From assembly GCF_009765985.1 (NCBI RefSeq), contig NZ_LMUM01000026.1, forward strand, positions 83,491 through 147,490: a stretch of 64,000 nt of DNA. The letters run 5' to 3'. Source of the stretch: Acidobacterium sp. S8. Lineage in GTDB: Bacteria > Acidobacteriota > Terriglobia > Terriglobales > Acidobacteriaceae. The translations under genes were made by a program, and so were the position numbers. Shown piece after piece: positions 8,541-17,119 of the stretch. Position 1 is the first letter of the stretch, and every line of letters begins with the position of its first letter. Under the pieces are notes generated by a model that did not search any database, was not told the origin of the DNA, and saw nothing but the letters and a program-made list of their open reading frames with translations.

Positions 8541-9503
8541 CTAAGGCTGAAAAACCAAGCGGGTTCCTTGCTCGGAAGCGTTCCAATAAGCGCCAATTTC
8601 GCGCAATGGGACGGCTTTCACATCAAAAACGAAGGGCTTTTTCGCTGCTTCCTGAAAGAATTCGCCGACGGATTTGCCGATTTCCTCCATTGCCACGCTG
8701 CCGAATCCGCTGCCTAATAGTTCGAGTCCAGAGCTGCGGAGGGTGGCCCCGGCCAGAGTGATGTTCGGGCCGGCGCTGTTGCCGATCTGGATGTAGCGGA
8801 TGCGTGGCGAACTGTGCTGCAGGCCTTTTTGCGAGACGACGCTCAGGAGGGTTTCGGCTGGCTCGCCCCACAGGTAGTCGAGCACAACATCGACACCATT
8901 TTCAGCGAATTCCTTGCGATAAGCGGCGACTAATGCGTCGTGTTCCTGCCCTAATGCGATGACTGCATCGGCACCTAAACTTTTCAATTCCTCCAATGCC
9001 TGCGGGTTGCGGCCTACGGCGATGACGCGGCGGGCTCCGAGGCGTTTGGCGATCTGGATGGAGAGTTTGCCCGCTACCCCGGTTGCGCCGAGGATCAGAA
9101 CGCTTTCTCCGGTAGCGAATTTGGCGCGGAACTTGAGAGCTGCCCAGGAGGACATGCCCGGGTTGCCGATGGCGGCTGCGGTCACGTCGTCGAGCGTATC
9201 CGGCAGGGGCAGGCAGACCAAGGGCGATGCGATGGTCTTTTCGGCGAAGGTGCCGTAGGGCGGCCGCCCAGCTCCGAAGAAGACGCGGGTGCCATTCTCT
9301 TTCTTTCCTGCCCCGTCTACGCCGGGAATGAATGGGAACTTGCCGGTGCTGCCGTAGTGGCTTCCGTTGGCCAGGGATTTCACGATGGGGTGAAGGGCGG
9401 CGGCTGTGACGGTGACGAGCATTTCACCATCAGCTGCTACAGGATCGGTAAAGGAGGCGTAACTGGGAGGAGCATCGTAAGCGTGGACAACAGCGGCGTT
9501 CAT
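8541..9503 (-). CDS. Zinc-independent MDR-family NAD(P)H oxidoreductase (quinone reductase-like)
   Basis: Medium-chain dehydrogenase/reductase of about 320 residues. The nucleotide-binding segment VLILGATGVAGKLSIQIAKRLGARRVIAVGRN is clear, and FPFIPGVDGAG marks the N-terminal GroES-like domain. The catalytic and structural zinc cysteines of alcohol dehydrogenases are not seen, which points to a quinone or enone reductase. I use ATG 9503, preceded by AAGGAG seven bases upstream, giving MNAAVVHAYDAPPSYASF; a longer start at 9536 has no such site. It is a single-gene transcript with its own likely promoter and faces larB tail to tail. The substrate cannot be assigned. Confidence 0.8.
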   Translation of the reverse strand: MNAAVVHAYDAPPSYASFTDPVAADGEMLVTVTAAALHPIVKSLANGSHYGSTGKFPFIPGVDGAGKKENGTRVFFGAGRPPYGTFAEKTIASPLVCLPLPDTLDDVTAAAIGNPGMSSWAALKFRAKFATGESVLILGATGVAGKLSIQIAKRLGARRVIAVGRNPQALEELKSLGADAVIALGQEHDALVAAYRKEFAENGVDVVLDYLWGEPAETLLSVVSQKGLQHSSPRIRYIQIGNSAGPNITLAGATLRSSGLELLGSGFGSVAMEEIGKSVGEFFQEAAKKPFVFDVKAVPLREIGAYWNASEQGTRLVFQP

Positions 9504-9580
9504 AGATTTCTCCTTGGGCCGAGGTTCGCATCGCAAATCTTGTCAAGACCCACCTCAGCGATTTTTCTTGCAAGTTATTG

Positions 9581-9608
9581 ATTATAAGATATTTAAAAAT
9601 GCTGTAAC
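9581..9608 (-). promoter_or_regulatory. Candidate sigma-70-type promoter of the MDR oxidoreductase
   Basis: On the minus strand TATAAT occupies 9586-9581 and GTTACA (four of six matches to TTGACA) occupies 9608-9603, with a 16-base spacer. This lies about 75 bases before the ATG at 9503, in an AT-rich patch that contrasts with the flanking GC-rich genes. The assignment is by motif only. Confidence 0.4.
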
Positions 9609-9878
9609 TTGGCAGATTATATCGCTGAAACTGATATCCTGAATATATAGGGAAAATTACCAGAGGATTTCCACCCCAGTAAAGTGAAGCGGGGAAAACT
9701 CACCCGCCAAATTCTTCAGTCTTTCGGGATAAAACTAAGGTAATCCTCCGCTAAGTGATTGAAAACACTAGAACCCATCTAAACTGTTTGGAATCAGCAG
9801 CTTGGAGGGGATGATCCCCCTCTAAACCATTGAAAATAAAGGAAAGAGCCACCCACCAGGGGGGAGGGGGTATCCCGG
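9609..9878. other. Intergenic region between ribulokinase and the MDR oxidoreductase
   Basis: With the promoter just described this makes a gene-free gap of about 375 bases. The part nearest the oxidoreductase is AT-rich. The part nearest ribulokinase has a short hairpin, GAGGGG at 9805-9810 with CCCCTC at 9817-9822, about 57 bases past the ribulokinase stop; without a T-run it is only a weak terminator candidate. I see no credible gene here. Confidence 0.5.
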
Positions 9879-11462
9879 CTAAACCCTTCGCGTGACTTCA
9901 GCCGCAATTTTGCGCAGCTCCGGCAGTACATCGCCCAGCGTTGATGCTTCTGCTCCGCGCTTTCCCAGGGCAAAATAAAGCCGCTTATAGTGCGCAAAAA
10001 GCCGGTTATAAGTCGCATTTGCTGCCGGATTTGGCGCAAATGTCTTGTAGCTGAGGCACATCTTTTCCTGCGCTTCTTCGACGGTCGAGAAGGTTCCGGC
10101 GGCGAGGAAGGCGAAGATGCCGGAGCCGAGGCTGGTGGGAATTCCGGCAGGGACGAGGACAGGCTTGCCGAGTACATCGGCGTAGACCTGATTCAGCACC
10201 TGATTGTTTTGCGGGATGCCTCCGGCGTTGATGACGCGATCGACAGGCACACCGTACTCGGCCATGCGCTCGAGGATGATGCGAGTGTGGAAGGCAGTGC
10301 CTTCAATGGCGGCGAAGAGCTCGTCCTGCGCGGTGTGGATCAGGTTCCAGCCGAGGGTGACGCCGCCCAGCTCGGAGTTGACGAGGACAGTGCGGTCGCC
10401 GTTGTCCCAGCTGAGGCGGAGGAGGCCAGTCTGTCCGGCGCGGTAGGTTTCGAGGCCCTTTGATAATTCCGACACTTTGTGTCCGGCGCGGCGGGCAATA
10501 GCTTCGAAGATGTCTCCGGTAGCGGAGAGGCCGGCTTCGACGCCGGTGTAATTCGGGTGGACGCTGCCGGGAACGACGCCGCAGACGCCGGGTACGAGGT
10601 TGGCCTTCTTCTGCATGGCAATGATGCAGGTGGAAGTGCCAACTACGTTGACGACGTCACCTTCGCGGCAGCCTGCGCCGATGGCGTCCCAGTGCGCATC
10701 GAAGGCTCCAACCGGGATGGGGATTCCGGCCCGAAGTCCCATGGCGTCGGCCCATTGGGGCGAGAGATGGCCTGCGAGTTTGTCCGACGTGGCGTAATCG
10801 CCTGACAGCTTTTCGCGGATGCCATCGAAGAGCGGATCGAGATCGGAAAGAAATTTTTGTGAAGGCAGGCCGTCCCATTTGGGATTCCACATCCATTTGT
10901 GGCCCATGGCGCAGGCGCTGCGTTTTACCCGTTTTGCGTCATTGATGCCGCAGAGAGTTCCTGCGACCATGTCGCAGTGCTCGAAGGCGGTGACGAAATG
11001 CTCGCGTTTTTCGGGGTTGTGGCGGAGCCAGTGGAGGAGCTTGGCGAAGCCCCACTCGTGAGAGTAGACGCCGCCGCACCATTCGATAGCTTCGAGGTTT
11101 TCCTTGTGGGCGAGCTCGGTGATCTGCTGCGCTTCTTCTTTGGCGCGGTGGTCGCACCAGAGGTAGTAGTCGTCGAGCGGCTGGAGGTTTTCGCCAACGG
11201 GGATGACGCTGGAGCCGGTGGTGTCGAGAGCCATGGTTTCGATCTGTGTGCCATCGATGCCTGCGTCTTGGATTGCCTGACGCGTGGCTTTGACGAGGGC
11301 GTCCATCTGATCCTGGTGGGATTGCGTGGCGTAGTCGGGGTCTTCGCGCTTACGATGGAGCGGGTACTCGGCGCTCGCTGTTGCGAGACGACCTTTTTCG
11401 CTGTCGAGTAGGGTGACGCGAACGCTGAGGGTTCCGAAATCTACGCCTGCAATGGTGGACAT
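9879..11462 (-). CDS. araB: L-ribulokinase, FGGY family
   Basis: 527 residues of FGGY carbohydrate kinase. The N-terminal ASKHA segment reads GVDFGTLSVRVTLLD, DTTGSSVIPVG follows, and YYLWCDHRAKEEAQQI is characteristic of ribulokinases rather than xylulokinases or glycerokinases. GVEAGLSATGDIF and INAGGIPQNNQVLNQVYADVLGKPV form the C-terminal FGGY half. The enzyme phosphorylates L-ribulose to L-ribulose 5-phosphate, the step between the isomerase and AraD encoded upstream in the same direction. It is the last gene of the arabinose operon, 80 bases after the isomerase; that gap contains a perfect inverted repeat. Confidence 0.9.
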   Translation of the reverse strand: MSTIAGVDFGTLSVRVTLLDSEKGRLATASAEYPLHRKREDPDYATQSHQDQMDALVKATRQAIQDAGIDGTQIETMALDTTGSSVIPVGENLQPLDDYYLWCDHRAKEEAQQITELAHKENLEAIEWCGGVYSHEWGFAKLLHWLRHNPEKREHFVTAFEHCDMVAGTLCGINDAKRVKRSACAMGHKWMWNPKWDGLPSQKFLSDLDPLFDGIREKLSGDYATSDKLAGHLSPQWADAMGLRAGIPIPVGAFDAHWDAIGAGCREGDVVNVVGTSTCIIAMQKKANLVPGVCGVVPGSVHPNYTGVEAGLSATGDIFEAIARRAGHKVSELSKGLETYRAGQTGLLRLSWDNGDRTVLVNSELGGVTLGWNLIHTAQDELFAAIEGTAFHTRIILERMAEYGVPVDRVINAGGIPQNNQVLNQVYADVLGKPVLVPAGIPTSLGSGIFAFLAAGTFSTVEEAQEKMCLSYKTFAPNPAANATYNRLFAHYKRLYFALGKRGAEASTLGDVLPELRKIAAEVTRRV

Positions 11463-11505
11463 CTTTGTTCCTTGGTTTGCTTCTGTTGGTTTGGGTACGT
11501 TTTAA

Positions 11506-11530
11506 CCCACGTTAGCTTCGCGAACGTGGG
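11506..11530. repeat. Inverted repeat between isomerase and ribulokinase genes
   Basis: CCCACGTT (11506-11513) and AACGTGGG (11523-11530) form a perfect eight-base-pair stem with a nine-base loop, followed by GCACCC. A degenerate second copy with the same CCCACGTTAGC beginning and GGCACCC end lies at 13038-13080. Both are in gaps of the arabinose operon, so they may be mobile extragenic palindromes or processing/attenuation hairpins in the mRNA. Confidence 0.6.
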
Positions 11531-11542
11531 GCACCCAGATTG

Positions 11543-12964
11543 TTAAGCGTTGGGGTCTTCGTGGTAGTGCATGTCCCAGCCGAGGTAACGGGTGGCCGCT
11601 TCGTATACGGGGCTGGCGACGGTTGAGAAGTTGGCGGCGACGTGGTGCTCGAAGCCCCTTTCGCAGATCATGCGCAGGAGCTTTTGCAGCTTGGGGATTC
11701 TCACTACGCCTGCTCCGCCGAAGGTTTCGAGCGGATCGTTGGTGAATTCGCCTTCGCCGACATAGCCCCGGATTTTTCCGTTGAAGTCGTCGGTGGAGAA
11801 GCGGAGATAGCTCATGGCTCCGGCTTTGACGCGGCCCACGCAGGTGCCGAAGGTGTTCTCTTTGCCGACGGTCCCGGCGATGATTTCCTGATAGTCCATG
11901 CGGACGTCGGCGAAGAAGTGCTTTGGCAGGTTGGAGCAGTGGAAGCAGACGGCCTTGTCGGGATCTTCGCCGTAGTTGTTGTTCCAATCGAGCAGGGCGC
12001 TTGGGGTTTGCGAGGCGAGGGCGAGGCCGTACATGCTGAGTACGCCGACGACGTCGGTTTCGCAGGCGCTGGAGAAGAGATTTTCGCTCATCATGCTCAT
12101 GACGGTGCAGGGCACGACGCCGAAGTATTCTTCGAGCGATGTCCAACACTGGATGGCGCTGATGGTGCAGTATGTTTCCTTCATCCAGCCATCGATGACG
12201 GCGCCAAGCTTGGCCATTTTCATGAGGGCGGCGTCGGGGATGCCGCTGGTCGAGACGTAAGACTTAATGGCGGCGAGCTTGGATTGGGCTGCGTCGTCCG
12301 TGTCGTTCATGTGATTGATGCGGCCCAGAATCTCTGAGAGGTCGAGGGTTTCGACGGAGATGCCGTTGAGCTCGAGGAGCTTTTCGCTATAGCGCACAGT
12401 GTTGAAGGCCGCTGGGCGCGCGCCGATGGCTCCGATGCGGAGATTCTTGAAGCCGTTGACGACGCGGCAGACGGCGGCGAACCAGGCGAGGTCTTTTTTG
12501 AATGCATCGGAGCTGGGCGAGACGGTATGGAGCGCGGTGATCGAGTAGGGGATGCCGTACTGCATGAGGTTGTTGCAGGCCGACATTTTGCCGCAGAAGC
12601 TGTCGCGGCGGTTGGCGATCTTCATGATGTCGGCGCGGTCGGGCGTAGCCTGCACGAGCACGGGCACTTTAAGCGTCGAGAGACGGATGGCGTCGACGAT
12701 GGCCCGCTCTTCGCCGAAGTTGGGCAGCGTGACGATGATGCCGTCGATCTCTTCGCGGTGCTGCTTGAAAAGCTCGGCGCAGTGGCGGGCGTCATCGGGA
12801 GTCTGGACGGCGCCATGCTGTGTCTGCTCGGGAGAGAGCACGATGCTTTTGTAGCCGTCGGCATCGAGCGCCTTGATCATCTCTTCGCGGCCTTCTTTGG
12901 CGAGGTGATGCGGGAAGAATCCGCGGCTTCCGACAATGACTCCAAATGTAAGTTGCTTTTTCAT
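11543..12964 (-). CDS. L-fucose/L-arabinose isomerase family protein (COG2407 type), probable L-arabinose isomerase
   Basis: 473 residues with the FucI-like fold but unlike classical AraA. The N-terminus TFGVIVGSRGFFPHHLAKEG, the central ATPDRADIMKIANRRDSFCGKMSACNNL (first part only is diagnostic) and the later CTISAIQCWTSLEEYFG match the broad fucose/arabinose isomerase family. Its place between an SSS symporter, AraD and ribulokinase makes conversion of L-arabinose to L-ribulose the most economical role, since no canonical araA is in the operon. The family also isomerises fucose-like sugars, so substrate remains inference. The ATG at 12964 is reached about 130 bases after the small membrane gene. 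Confidence 0.8.
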   Translation of the reverse strand: MKKQLTFGVIVGSRGFFPHHLAKEGREEMIKALDADGYKSIVLSPEQTQHGAVQTPDDARHCAELFKQHREEIDGIIVTLPNFGEERAIVDAIRLSTLKVPVLVQATPDRADIMKIANRRDSFCGKMSACNNLMQYGIPYSITALHTVSPSSDAFKKDLAWFAAVCRVVNGFKNLRIGAIGARPAAFNTVRYSEKLLELNGISVETLDLSEILGRINHMNDTDDAAQSKLAAIKSYVSTSGIPDAALMKMAKLGAVIDGWMKETYCTISAIQCWTSLEEYFGVVPCTVMSMMSENLFSSACETDVVGVLSMYGLALASQTPSALLDWNNNYGEDPDKAVCFHCSNLPKHFFADVRMDYQEIIAGTVGKENTFGTCVGRVKAGAMSYLRFSTDDFNGKIRGYVGEGEFTNDPLETFGGAGVVRIPKLQKLLRMICERGFEHHVAANFSTVASPVYEAATRYLGWDMHYHEDPNA

Positions 12965-12991
12965 TTCGTGGGTTCCTTTGAGTTTCCCTCA

Positions 12992-13080
12992 GGGCTAAAG
13001 CCCCGTCATTCAGTCAATTTCTAAATCTCCGAACTACCCCACGTTAGCTGCGCCTTCGGCCCCGCGAACATGTGGCACCC
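12992..13080. repeat. Palindromic repeats upstream of the isomerase gene
   Basis: GGGCTAAAGCCC (12992-13003) belongs with the larE-larC palindromes. CCCACGTTAGC (13038-13048) paired with GCGAACATGTGG (13064-13075) is a degenerate copy of the 11506-11530 element. Together they fill most of the 129-base gap between the 70-residue membrane protein and the isomerase. I saw no additional gene or terminator T-run in this gap. Confidence 0.5.
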
Positions 13081-13093
13081 GAGTGGTGTTCCT

Positions 13094-13306
13094 TTATCTT
13101 TTAACGCGTGGCCAGAAGCGGACGGTGTAGGCCAGTCCTGCGACGGTCATCATCGCACCCCACCATATCGATGGGTGCAGATTGAAGAGCACTGGAGGGT
13201 TGGCGGGAGGATGAGACAGCTCCCAGAAGCCCTCGGCAAGAATGATGATGCCATAGAGCAGGAAGAGGACGCCGGCGAAAAACCAGATCGACATTGCTTC
13301 GCGCAT
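13094..13306 (-). CDS. Small two-helix membrane protein in the arabinose operon
   Basis: 70 residues with two membrane segments, at about 7-24 and 46-63, joined by a Pro/His-rich loop (ELSHPPANPPVLFNLHPSIW), and a basic tail RFWPRVKR. The ATG at 13306 has AAGGAGAG upstream that also contains the stop of the symporter gene, only 15 bases apart, so co-translation is likely. I do not recognise a named family. The position directly behind an SSS transporter suggests a small accessory subunit or regulator of that transporter, but nothing in the sequence proves it. ATG 13294 (MSIWFF) is a shorter alternative. Confidence 0.7.
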   Translation of the reverse strand: MREAMSIWFFAGVLFLLYGIIILAEGFWELSHPPANPPVLFNLHPSIWWGAMMTVAGLAYTVRFWPRVKR

Positions 13307-13321
13307 GGTTATGATCTCTCC

Positions 13322-15070
13322 TTACCAGAAAATCACATTGAGGATGACGAAGAGGACAGCGATGACTCCGGCCCAGACGATGGGACGCTGGTACCAGTGT
13401 TCGTCGCGCTCTTCAGGGATGCGCGAGGCGCCGTAGACCAAGCCTTCGAGCTCAGATTCTTTTTTGGGCTGTGTCATGTAGCTTACGACAATGGTGACGA
13501 TGACGCAGACGAGCCATGACCAGAGAGCGCGGTACATGTCTTCCGCCATTGCTTTGGCGTCAGCGGAAAGAGCAACGTAGCGCAAGGCTGAAGGGTCGAA
13601 GTGTACCCATGCCCACAGGCCGACGGCGGTTCCTGTACCTGCGAGCAGACCCCAGAAGCCGGCGGCCTTGGTGGCGCGCTTCCAGAGCATGCCTAGGATG
13701 ACGGTTCCGAAGAGCGGAGCGATGAAGAAGCTGAAGAGCGCCTGCACGTAGTCCATGATGCTAGCTGCGTGCTGGACAAGATATGCGGTGCCGACGGAGA
13801 TGAGCACGCCGACGAAGGTGCACCACCGGCCCATGGAGACGTAATGCTTGTCGGTGGCTTTCTTGTTGATAAAGGCGCCGTAGAGATCGTAGGTCCAGAC
13901 GGTCGAGAAGGCGCTGACGTTGCCTGCCATGCCGGACATGAATCCGGCGATGAGTGCAGTGACGCCGAGGCCAAGCAGGCCGGGGCTGCAGTAGCGCACG
14001 AGCATGAGCGGGAGGACTTCGTTATAGCTGTGCTGGCCGGTGGCGACGGCCTGGGTTTCTCCGACGAGATGGAATGGAAGTACGGAGAGGGCAAGCAGCC
14101 CGGGCAGGATGACGATGAAGGGCACGGCCATCTTGAATCCGGCCCCGATGATGGGAGCCATGCGCGCTGCGCGCAGATTGTGCGCGGAGAGTACGCGCTG
14201 GACGACGAGGAAGTCGGTGGTCCAGTAGCCGAAGCTGATGACGAGGCCGAGGCCGAAGACGATGCCCGTCCAGTGGACGCCCATGGGGTTGTCGTGGAAG
14301 TGGCCGAGGGTGCTCCACATATGGACGTATTCGCCTGACCCGAGACGTTGGAGAATTTGAGCGCGGAGATTGGTCCAGCCGCCGACCTCGATCAATCCGA
14401 GGATGGGCACGAGCAGTGCGCCGAGCCAGATGAGCAGGAACTGAAGGACTTCATTGAAGATGGCGGAGCGCAGGCCGCCGAGTGCGACGTAGAGGGCGAC
14501 GGTGATGGATGAGACCCAGATGCTGAAGTTGAGGTTCCAGCCGAGGACGACCTTCATCACGATGGCCATCGAATACATATTGATGCCGCTCATGAGGACG
14601 GTCATGAAGGCGAAGCTGACGGCGGAAAGTGCGCGGGCGCCGTCGCCGTAACGCAGGTGCAGATAGCCGGGGACCGAGTGAGTCTTCGAGATGTAGTAGA
14701 AGGGCATCATGACGATGCCGAGGAAGAGCATGGCGGGGATAGCGCCGATCCAGTACCAATGGGTGGCGAGGATGCCGTACTGATACGCGGATCCTGCCCA
14801 GCCCATGAGTTCAAGTGAGCCGAGATTAGCGGAGACGAAGCTGAGGCCGGCGATCCAGGCGGTCATCTCGCGGCCAGCCATGAAGAACTCTTCGCTGGTG
14901 TTGGTCGAGCCTTTGAGATAGAAGCCGATGAAGATGACGATGGCGAAGTAAACCGCGATGACAAGGATGTCGACGCCGTTCAGGTGGGCGAGCGATTTGC
15001 CTGACGACTCCAGCAGGAGAGCAAGTGCAGACGGGTGGAAGGTGAGTTTGCTGGCGGTCTCAAGCAGCAT
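13322..15070 (-). CDS. SSS-family sodium/sugar symporter, probable L-arabinose transporter
   Basis: 582 residues with about 13-14 membrane helices. After a short N-terminus the SSS pattern starts with DILVIAVYFAIVIFIGFYL and continues FFMAGREMTAWIAGLSFVSANLGS, GGLRSAIFNEVLQF and ALIAGFMSGMAGNVSAFSTVWTYD, the last being near the family signature. SSS proteins import sugars with sodium; the operon context (AraD, isomerase, ribulokinase) points to L-arabinose. Gap to araD is 61 bases. The C-terminal helix is close to the stop, with the downstream small gene coupled to it. Substrate specificity is inferred from context only. Confidence 0.85.
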   Translation of the reverse strand: MLLETASKLTFHPSALALLLESSGKSLAHLNGVDILVIAVYFAIVIFIGFYLKGSTNTSEEFFMAGREMTAWIAGLSFVSANLGSLELMGWAGSAYQYGILATHWYWIGAIPAMLFLGIVMMPFYYISKTHSVPGYLHLRYGDGARALSAVSFAFMTVLMSGINMYSMAIVMKVVLGWNLNFSIWVSSITVALYVALGGLRSAIFNEVLQFLLIWLGALLVPILGLIEVGGWTNLRAQILQRLGSGEYVHMWSTLGHFHDNPMGVHWTGIVFGLGLVISFGYWTTDFLVVQRVLSAHNLRAARMAPIIGAGFKMAVPFIVILPGLLALSVLPFHLVGETQAVATGQHSYNEVLPLMLVRYCSPGLLGLGVTALIAGFMSGMAGNVSAFSTVWTYDLYGAFINKKATDKHYVSMGRWCTFVGVLISVGTAYLVQHAASIMDYVQALFSFFIAPLFGTVILGMLWKRATKAAGFWGLLAGTGTAVGLWAWVHFDPSALRYVALSADAKAMAEDMYRALWSWLVCVIVTIVVSYMTQPKKESELEGLVYGASRIPEERDEHWYQRPIVWAGVIAVLFVILNVIFW

Positions 15071-15131
15071 ATTGTGTTGTGCCTCGGCTATGTTGGCGAA
15101 CGTTCATTTCTTGTACCTGTCATTCACTGGC

Positions 15132-15824
15132 TTAATTTTTCTGTCCGTAGGTGGCGTGAGTGCCATGCTTGCGGAAATAGTGGCGGTCTAGCAGCGCCTG
15201 CGACACGCCTTTGCTGTCCGGGTTGAGAGATGCGGTGAAGAAGGCCATTCGGGCCACGGCCTCGAGGACGACTGCGTTGTGCGCTGCGTCTGCGGGATCT
15301 TTGCCCCAGCAGAAGGGCGCATGTCCGGCGACGAGGACAGCAGGCGTGGCGGCAGGATCGAGATCATGGAAGCGGCGAACGATAGCGAGGCCGGTGTTAT
15401 GCACGTAGTCGCCGTTGATGTCGCTGTCGGAAAGTTCTTCGGTGACGGGGACGGGACCGTAGAAGTAATCGGCATGCGTGGTGCCGTAGGCGGGGATGCT
15501 GCGTCCGGCCTGCGCCCAGGAAGTTGCGTATTCAGAGTGCGTGTGGACGACGGCTCCGATGGAAGGGAACTCGCGGTACAGCAGGAGATGCGTGCCGAGG
15601 TCAGAGGATGGACGGAGATTGCCTTCGACGATTTTCCCTTCGAGGTCGGTGATGACCATATGCTCGGCCTGCATGGATTCGTAAGGTACGCCGCTGGGCT
15701 TGATGGCGACGAGGCCGGTCTGGCGATCGATGCCGCTGACGTTGCCGAAGGTATAGAGGACCAGGCCGCGGCGGACGAGTTCCAGATTGGCCTCAAGGAC
15801 CTGGGAGCGGAGATCATCGAGCAT
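15132..15824 (-). CDS. araD: L-ribulose-5-phosphate 4-epimerase
   Basis: Class II aldolase-fold zinc enzyme converting L-ribulose 5-phosphate to D-xylulose 5-phosphate, which feeds the pentose phosphate pathway. GNVSG, KPSGVPY, SSDLGTHLLLYREFPSIG and VVHTHSEYAT (two zinc histidines) are visible, as is GTTHADYFYGPVPVTEEL. I choose ATG 15824: its N-terminus MLDDLRSQVLEANLELV aligns directly with the Escherichia coli AraD start, GAGGACAG precedes it, and the 230-residue product matches the usual 231. ATG 15839 is in frame but has no ribosome-binding site. It is the promoter-proximal gene of the arabinose operon, opposite the LacI-type regulator. Confidence 0.92.
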   Translation of the reverse strand: MLDDLRSQVLEANLELVRRGLVLYTFGNVSGIDRQTGLVAIKPSGVPYESMQAEHMVITDLEGKIVEGNLRPSSDLGTHLLLYREFPSIGAVVHTHSEYATSWAQAGRSIPAYGTTHADYFYGPVPVTEELSDSDINGDYVHNTGLAIVRRFHDLDPAATPAVLVAGHAPFCWGKDPADAAHNAVVLEAVARMAFFTASLNPDSKGVSQALLDRHYFRKHGTHATYGQKN

Positions 15825-15876
15825 AACTTCTGTCCTCATTGGCGGTGGGGAAAAATAACTGACGTGCTCATCTTAC

Positions 15877-15948
15877 TAAAGCGATTTATGAAATGGCTTA
15901 TTTCTTTTTTGTTTCTGGTAAAGCGTTTTTCCGGCAAACGTTTACTGG
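15877..15948. promoter_or_regulatory. Cluster of three LacI-type operator-like palindromes
   Basis: Between divergent araD and the LacI-type gene lie TAAAGCGATTTA (15877-15888), GGTAAAGCGTTTTTCC (15917-15932) and CCGGCAAACGTTTACTGG (15931-15948, with AAACGTTT a perfect core and 14 of 18 positions symmetric). All share a central CG flanked by A-rich and T-rich arms, the usual design of LacI/GalR operators. Sites 1 and 2 are 40 bases apart centre to centre, and sites 2 and 3 are 15 apart. They could control both transcripts. No binding data support this. Confidence 0.55.
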
Positions 15949-16009
15949 CGCTTTGACCTTATGCAATTTACACTTGCCAAGTCAAGTGAAAAGCCCCTCT
16001 CAACCCGTG

Positions 16010-17119
16010 ATGACGAAGAAGCCGCGACAAAGGAAAAGCGAGAAGAAACGACTGGATATTCGCGACGTGGCGGAACATGCCCGTGTCTCGATTGCAACGG
16101 TTTCGCGCACGATTAACCGCGTTCCGACGGTGGATAAGGATCTTGCGCGGCGAGTATGGAAGGCAATTGAGGAGCTGAACTACTTTCCTAATACGCAGGC
16201 GCGCGCTCTGGTTTCAGGCCGGAGCCGGTTGTTCGGGCTGCTGATATCGGAGATCACGAATCCCTTTTTCCCGGAGCTGATCCAGGGGTTTGAGGATTTT
16301 GCGATTGAGAACAACTACGAAATTCTGATCGGATCCACCAACTACGATCCGGAGCGCATGGAGATCTGCATTCGCCGGATGATCGAGCGAAATGTGGAAG
16401 GCGTGGCGGTGATGACTTTCGGCATTGAAGAGCCGCTGCTGGATGAACTGGTTTCGCGCAATATTCCGATGGTGTTTGTGGATGCGGCTTCACCGAGCGA
16501 GAAGGTAAGCACGCTGGCAGTGGATTACCACCATGGCATTCGAGAAGGCGTGCAGCACCTGGCGGCGCTCGGTCATCGCAAGCTGGCTTTTATCAGCGGG
16601 CCTATCCACCAGAAGTCCTGCCAGCTTCGCAAGGCCGCATTCCTGCGCGCGGCAGAGGAGATTGGCGTACAGCCTGCCGCGGAGTGGCTGGTGGAAGGTA
16701 ACCATACGCTCGAAGGGGGTACCCGAGCGATGGAAGAGATTCTGAAGAACAAAGATCTTCCGACGGCGGTGATGTGCTCGAACGATATGACGGCGATCGG
16801 GGCATTGCGCGTCCTGGCGAAGGCCGGGATACGCGTCCCGGAGGATATTTCCGTGATCGGGTTCGATGATATCCACCTGGCGGAGTTTGTTTACCCGCCG
16901 CTCACTACGGTACGGATGGCGCGGAACGATCTGGCGCGCGCTGCCTTTTCCGCATTGCGCTCGCACGTGGAGCCAACGCATGCCCATACGCGGAGGTCAT
17001 GGCCGATTCAGACGAAGCTTACGGTAAGGCAGTCGACGGGATATGCTCCTGCGGTTGGATTGGGTAAGACCAAGGCTTCGCGAAAGGCTAAGGGGAAGCA
17101 GGCAAAACCGCTTCCATGA
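16010..17119 (+). CDS. LacI/GalR-family transcriptional regulator
   Basis: 369 residues from ATG 16010. An Arg/Lys-rich tip precedes the helix-turn-helix LDIRDVAEHARVSIATVSRT and the minor-groove hinge helix (LARRVWKAIEELNYFPNTQARAL). The rest is a periplasmic-binding-protein-like sensor (LLISEITNPFFPELIQGFED, IGFDDIHLAEFVYPPLTTVR). It ends in a basic tail. The frame is open to 15893, but an upstream start would place a hydrophobic leader before the DNA-binding domain and cover the operators. Divergence from the arabinose operon suggests it controls araD and downstream genes, with the sugar as inducer; this is inferred. Confidence 0.88.
   Translation: MTKKPRQRKSEKKRLDIRDVAEHARVSIATVSRTINRVPTVDKDLARRVWKAIEELNYFPNTQARALVSGRSRLFGLLISEITNPFFPELIQGFEDFAIENNYEILIGSTNYDPERMEICIRRMIERNVEGVAVMTFGIEEPLLDELVSRNIPMVFVDAASPSEKVSTLAVDYHHGIREGVQHLAALGHRKLAFISGPIHQKSCQLRKAAFLRAAEEIGVQPAAEWLVEGNHTLEGGTRAMEEILKNKDLPTAVMCSNDMTAIGALRVLAKAGIRVPEDISVIGFDDIHLAEFVYPPLTTVRMARNDLARAAFSALRSHVEPTHAHTRRSWPIQTKLTVRQSTGYAPAVGLGKTKASRKAKGKQAKPLP

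Noticed and set aside
8299-8596. Short ORFs over the larB-oxidoreductase gap
   Set aside because: They read through the palindromic repeats and would have to overlap the oxidoreductase 3' end; amino-acid composition is not protein-like.
15893-16009. Longer start of the LacI-type regulator at 15893
   Set aside because: It would add a hydrophobic leader before the helix-turn-helix and overlap the operator sites; ATG 16010 gives the standard N-terminus.
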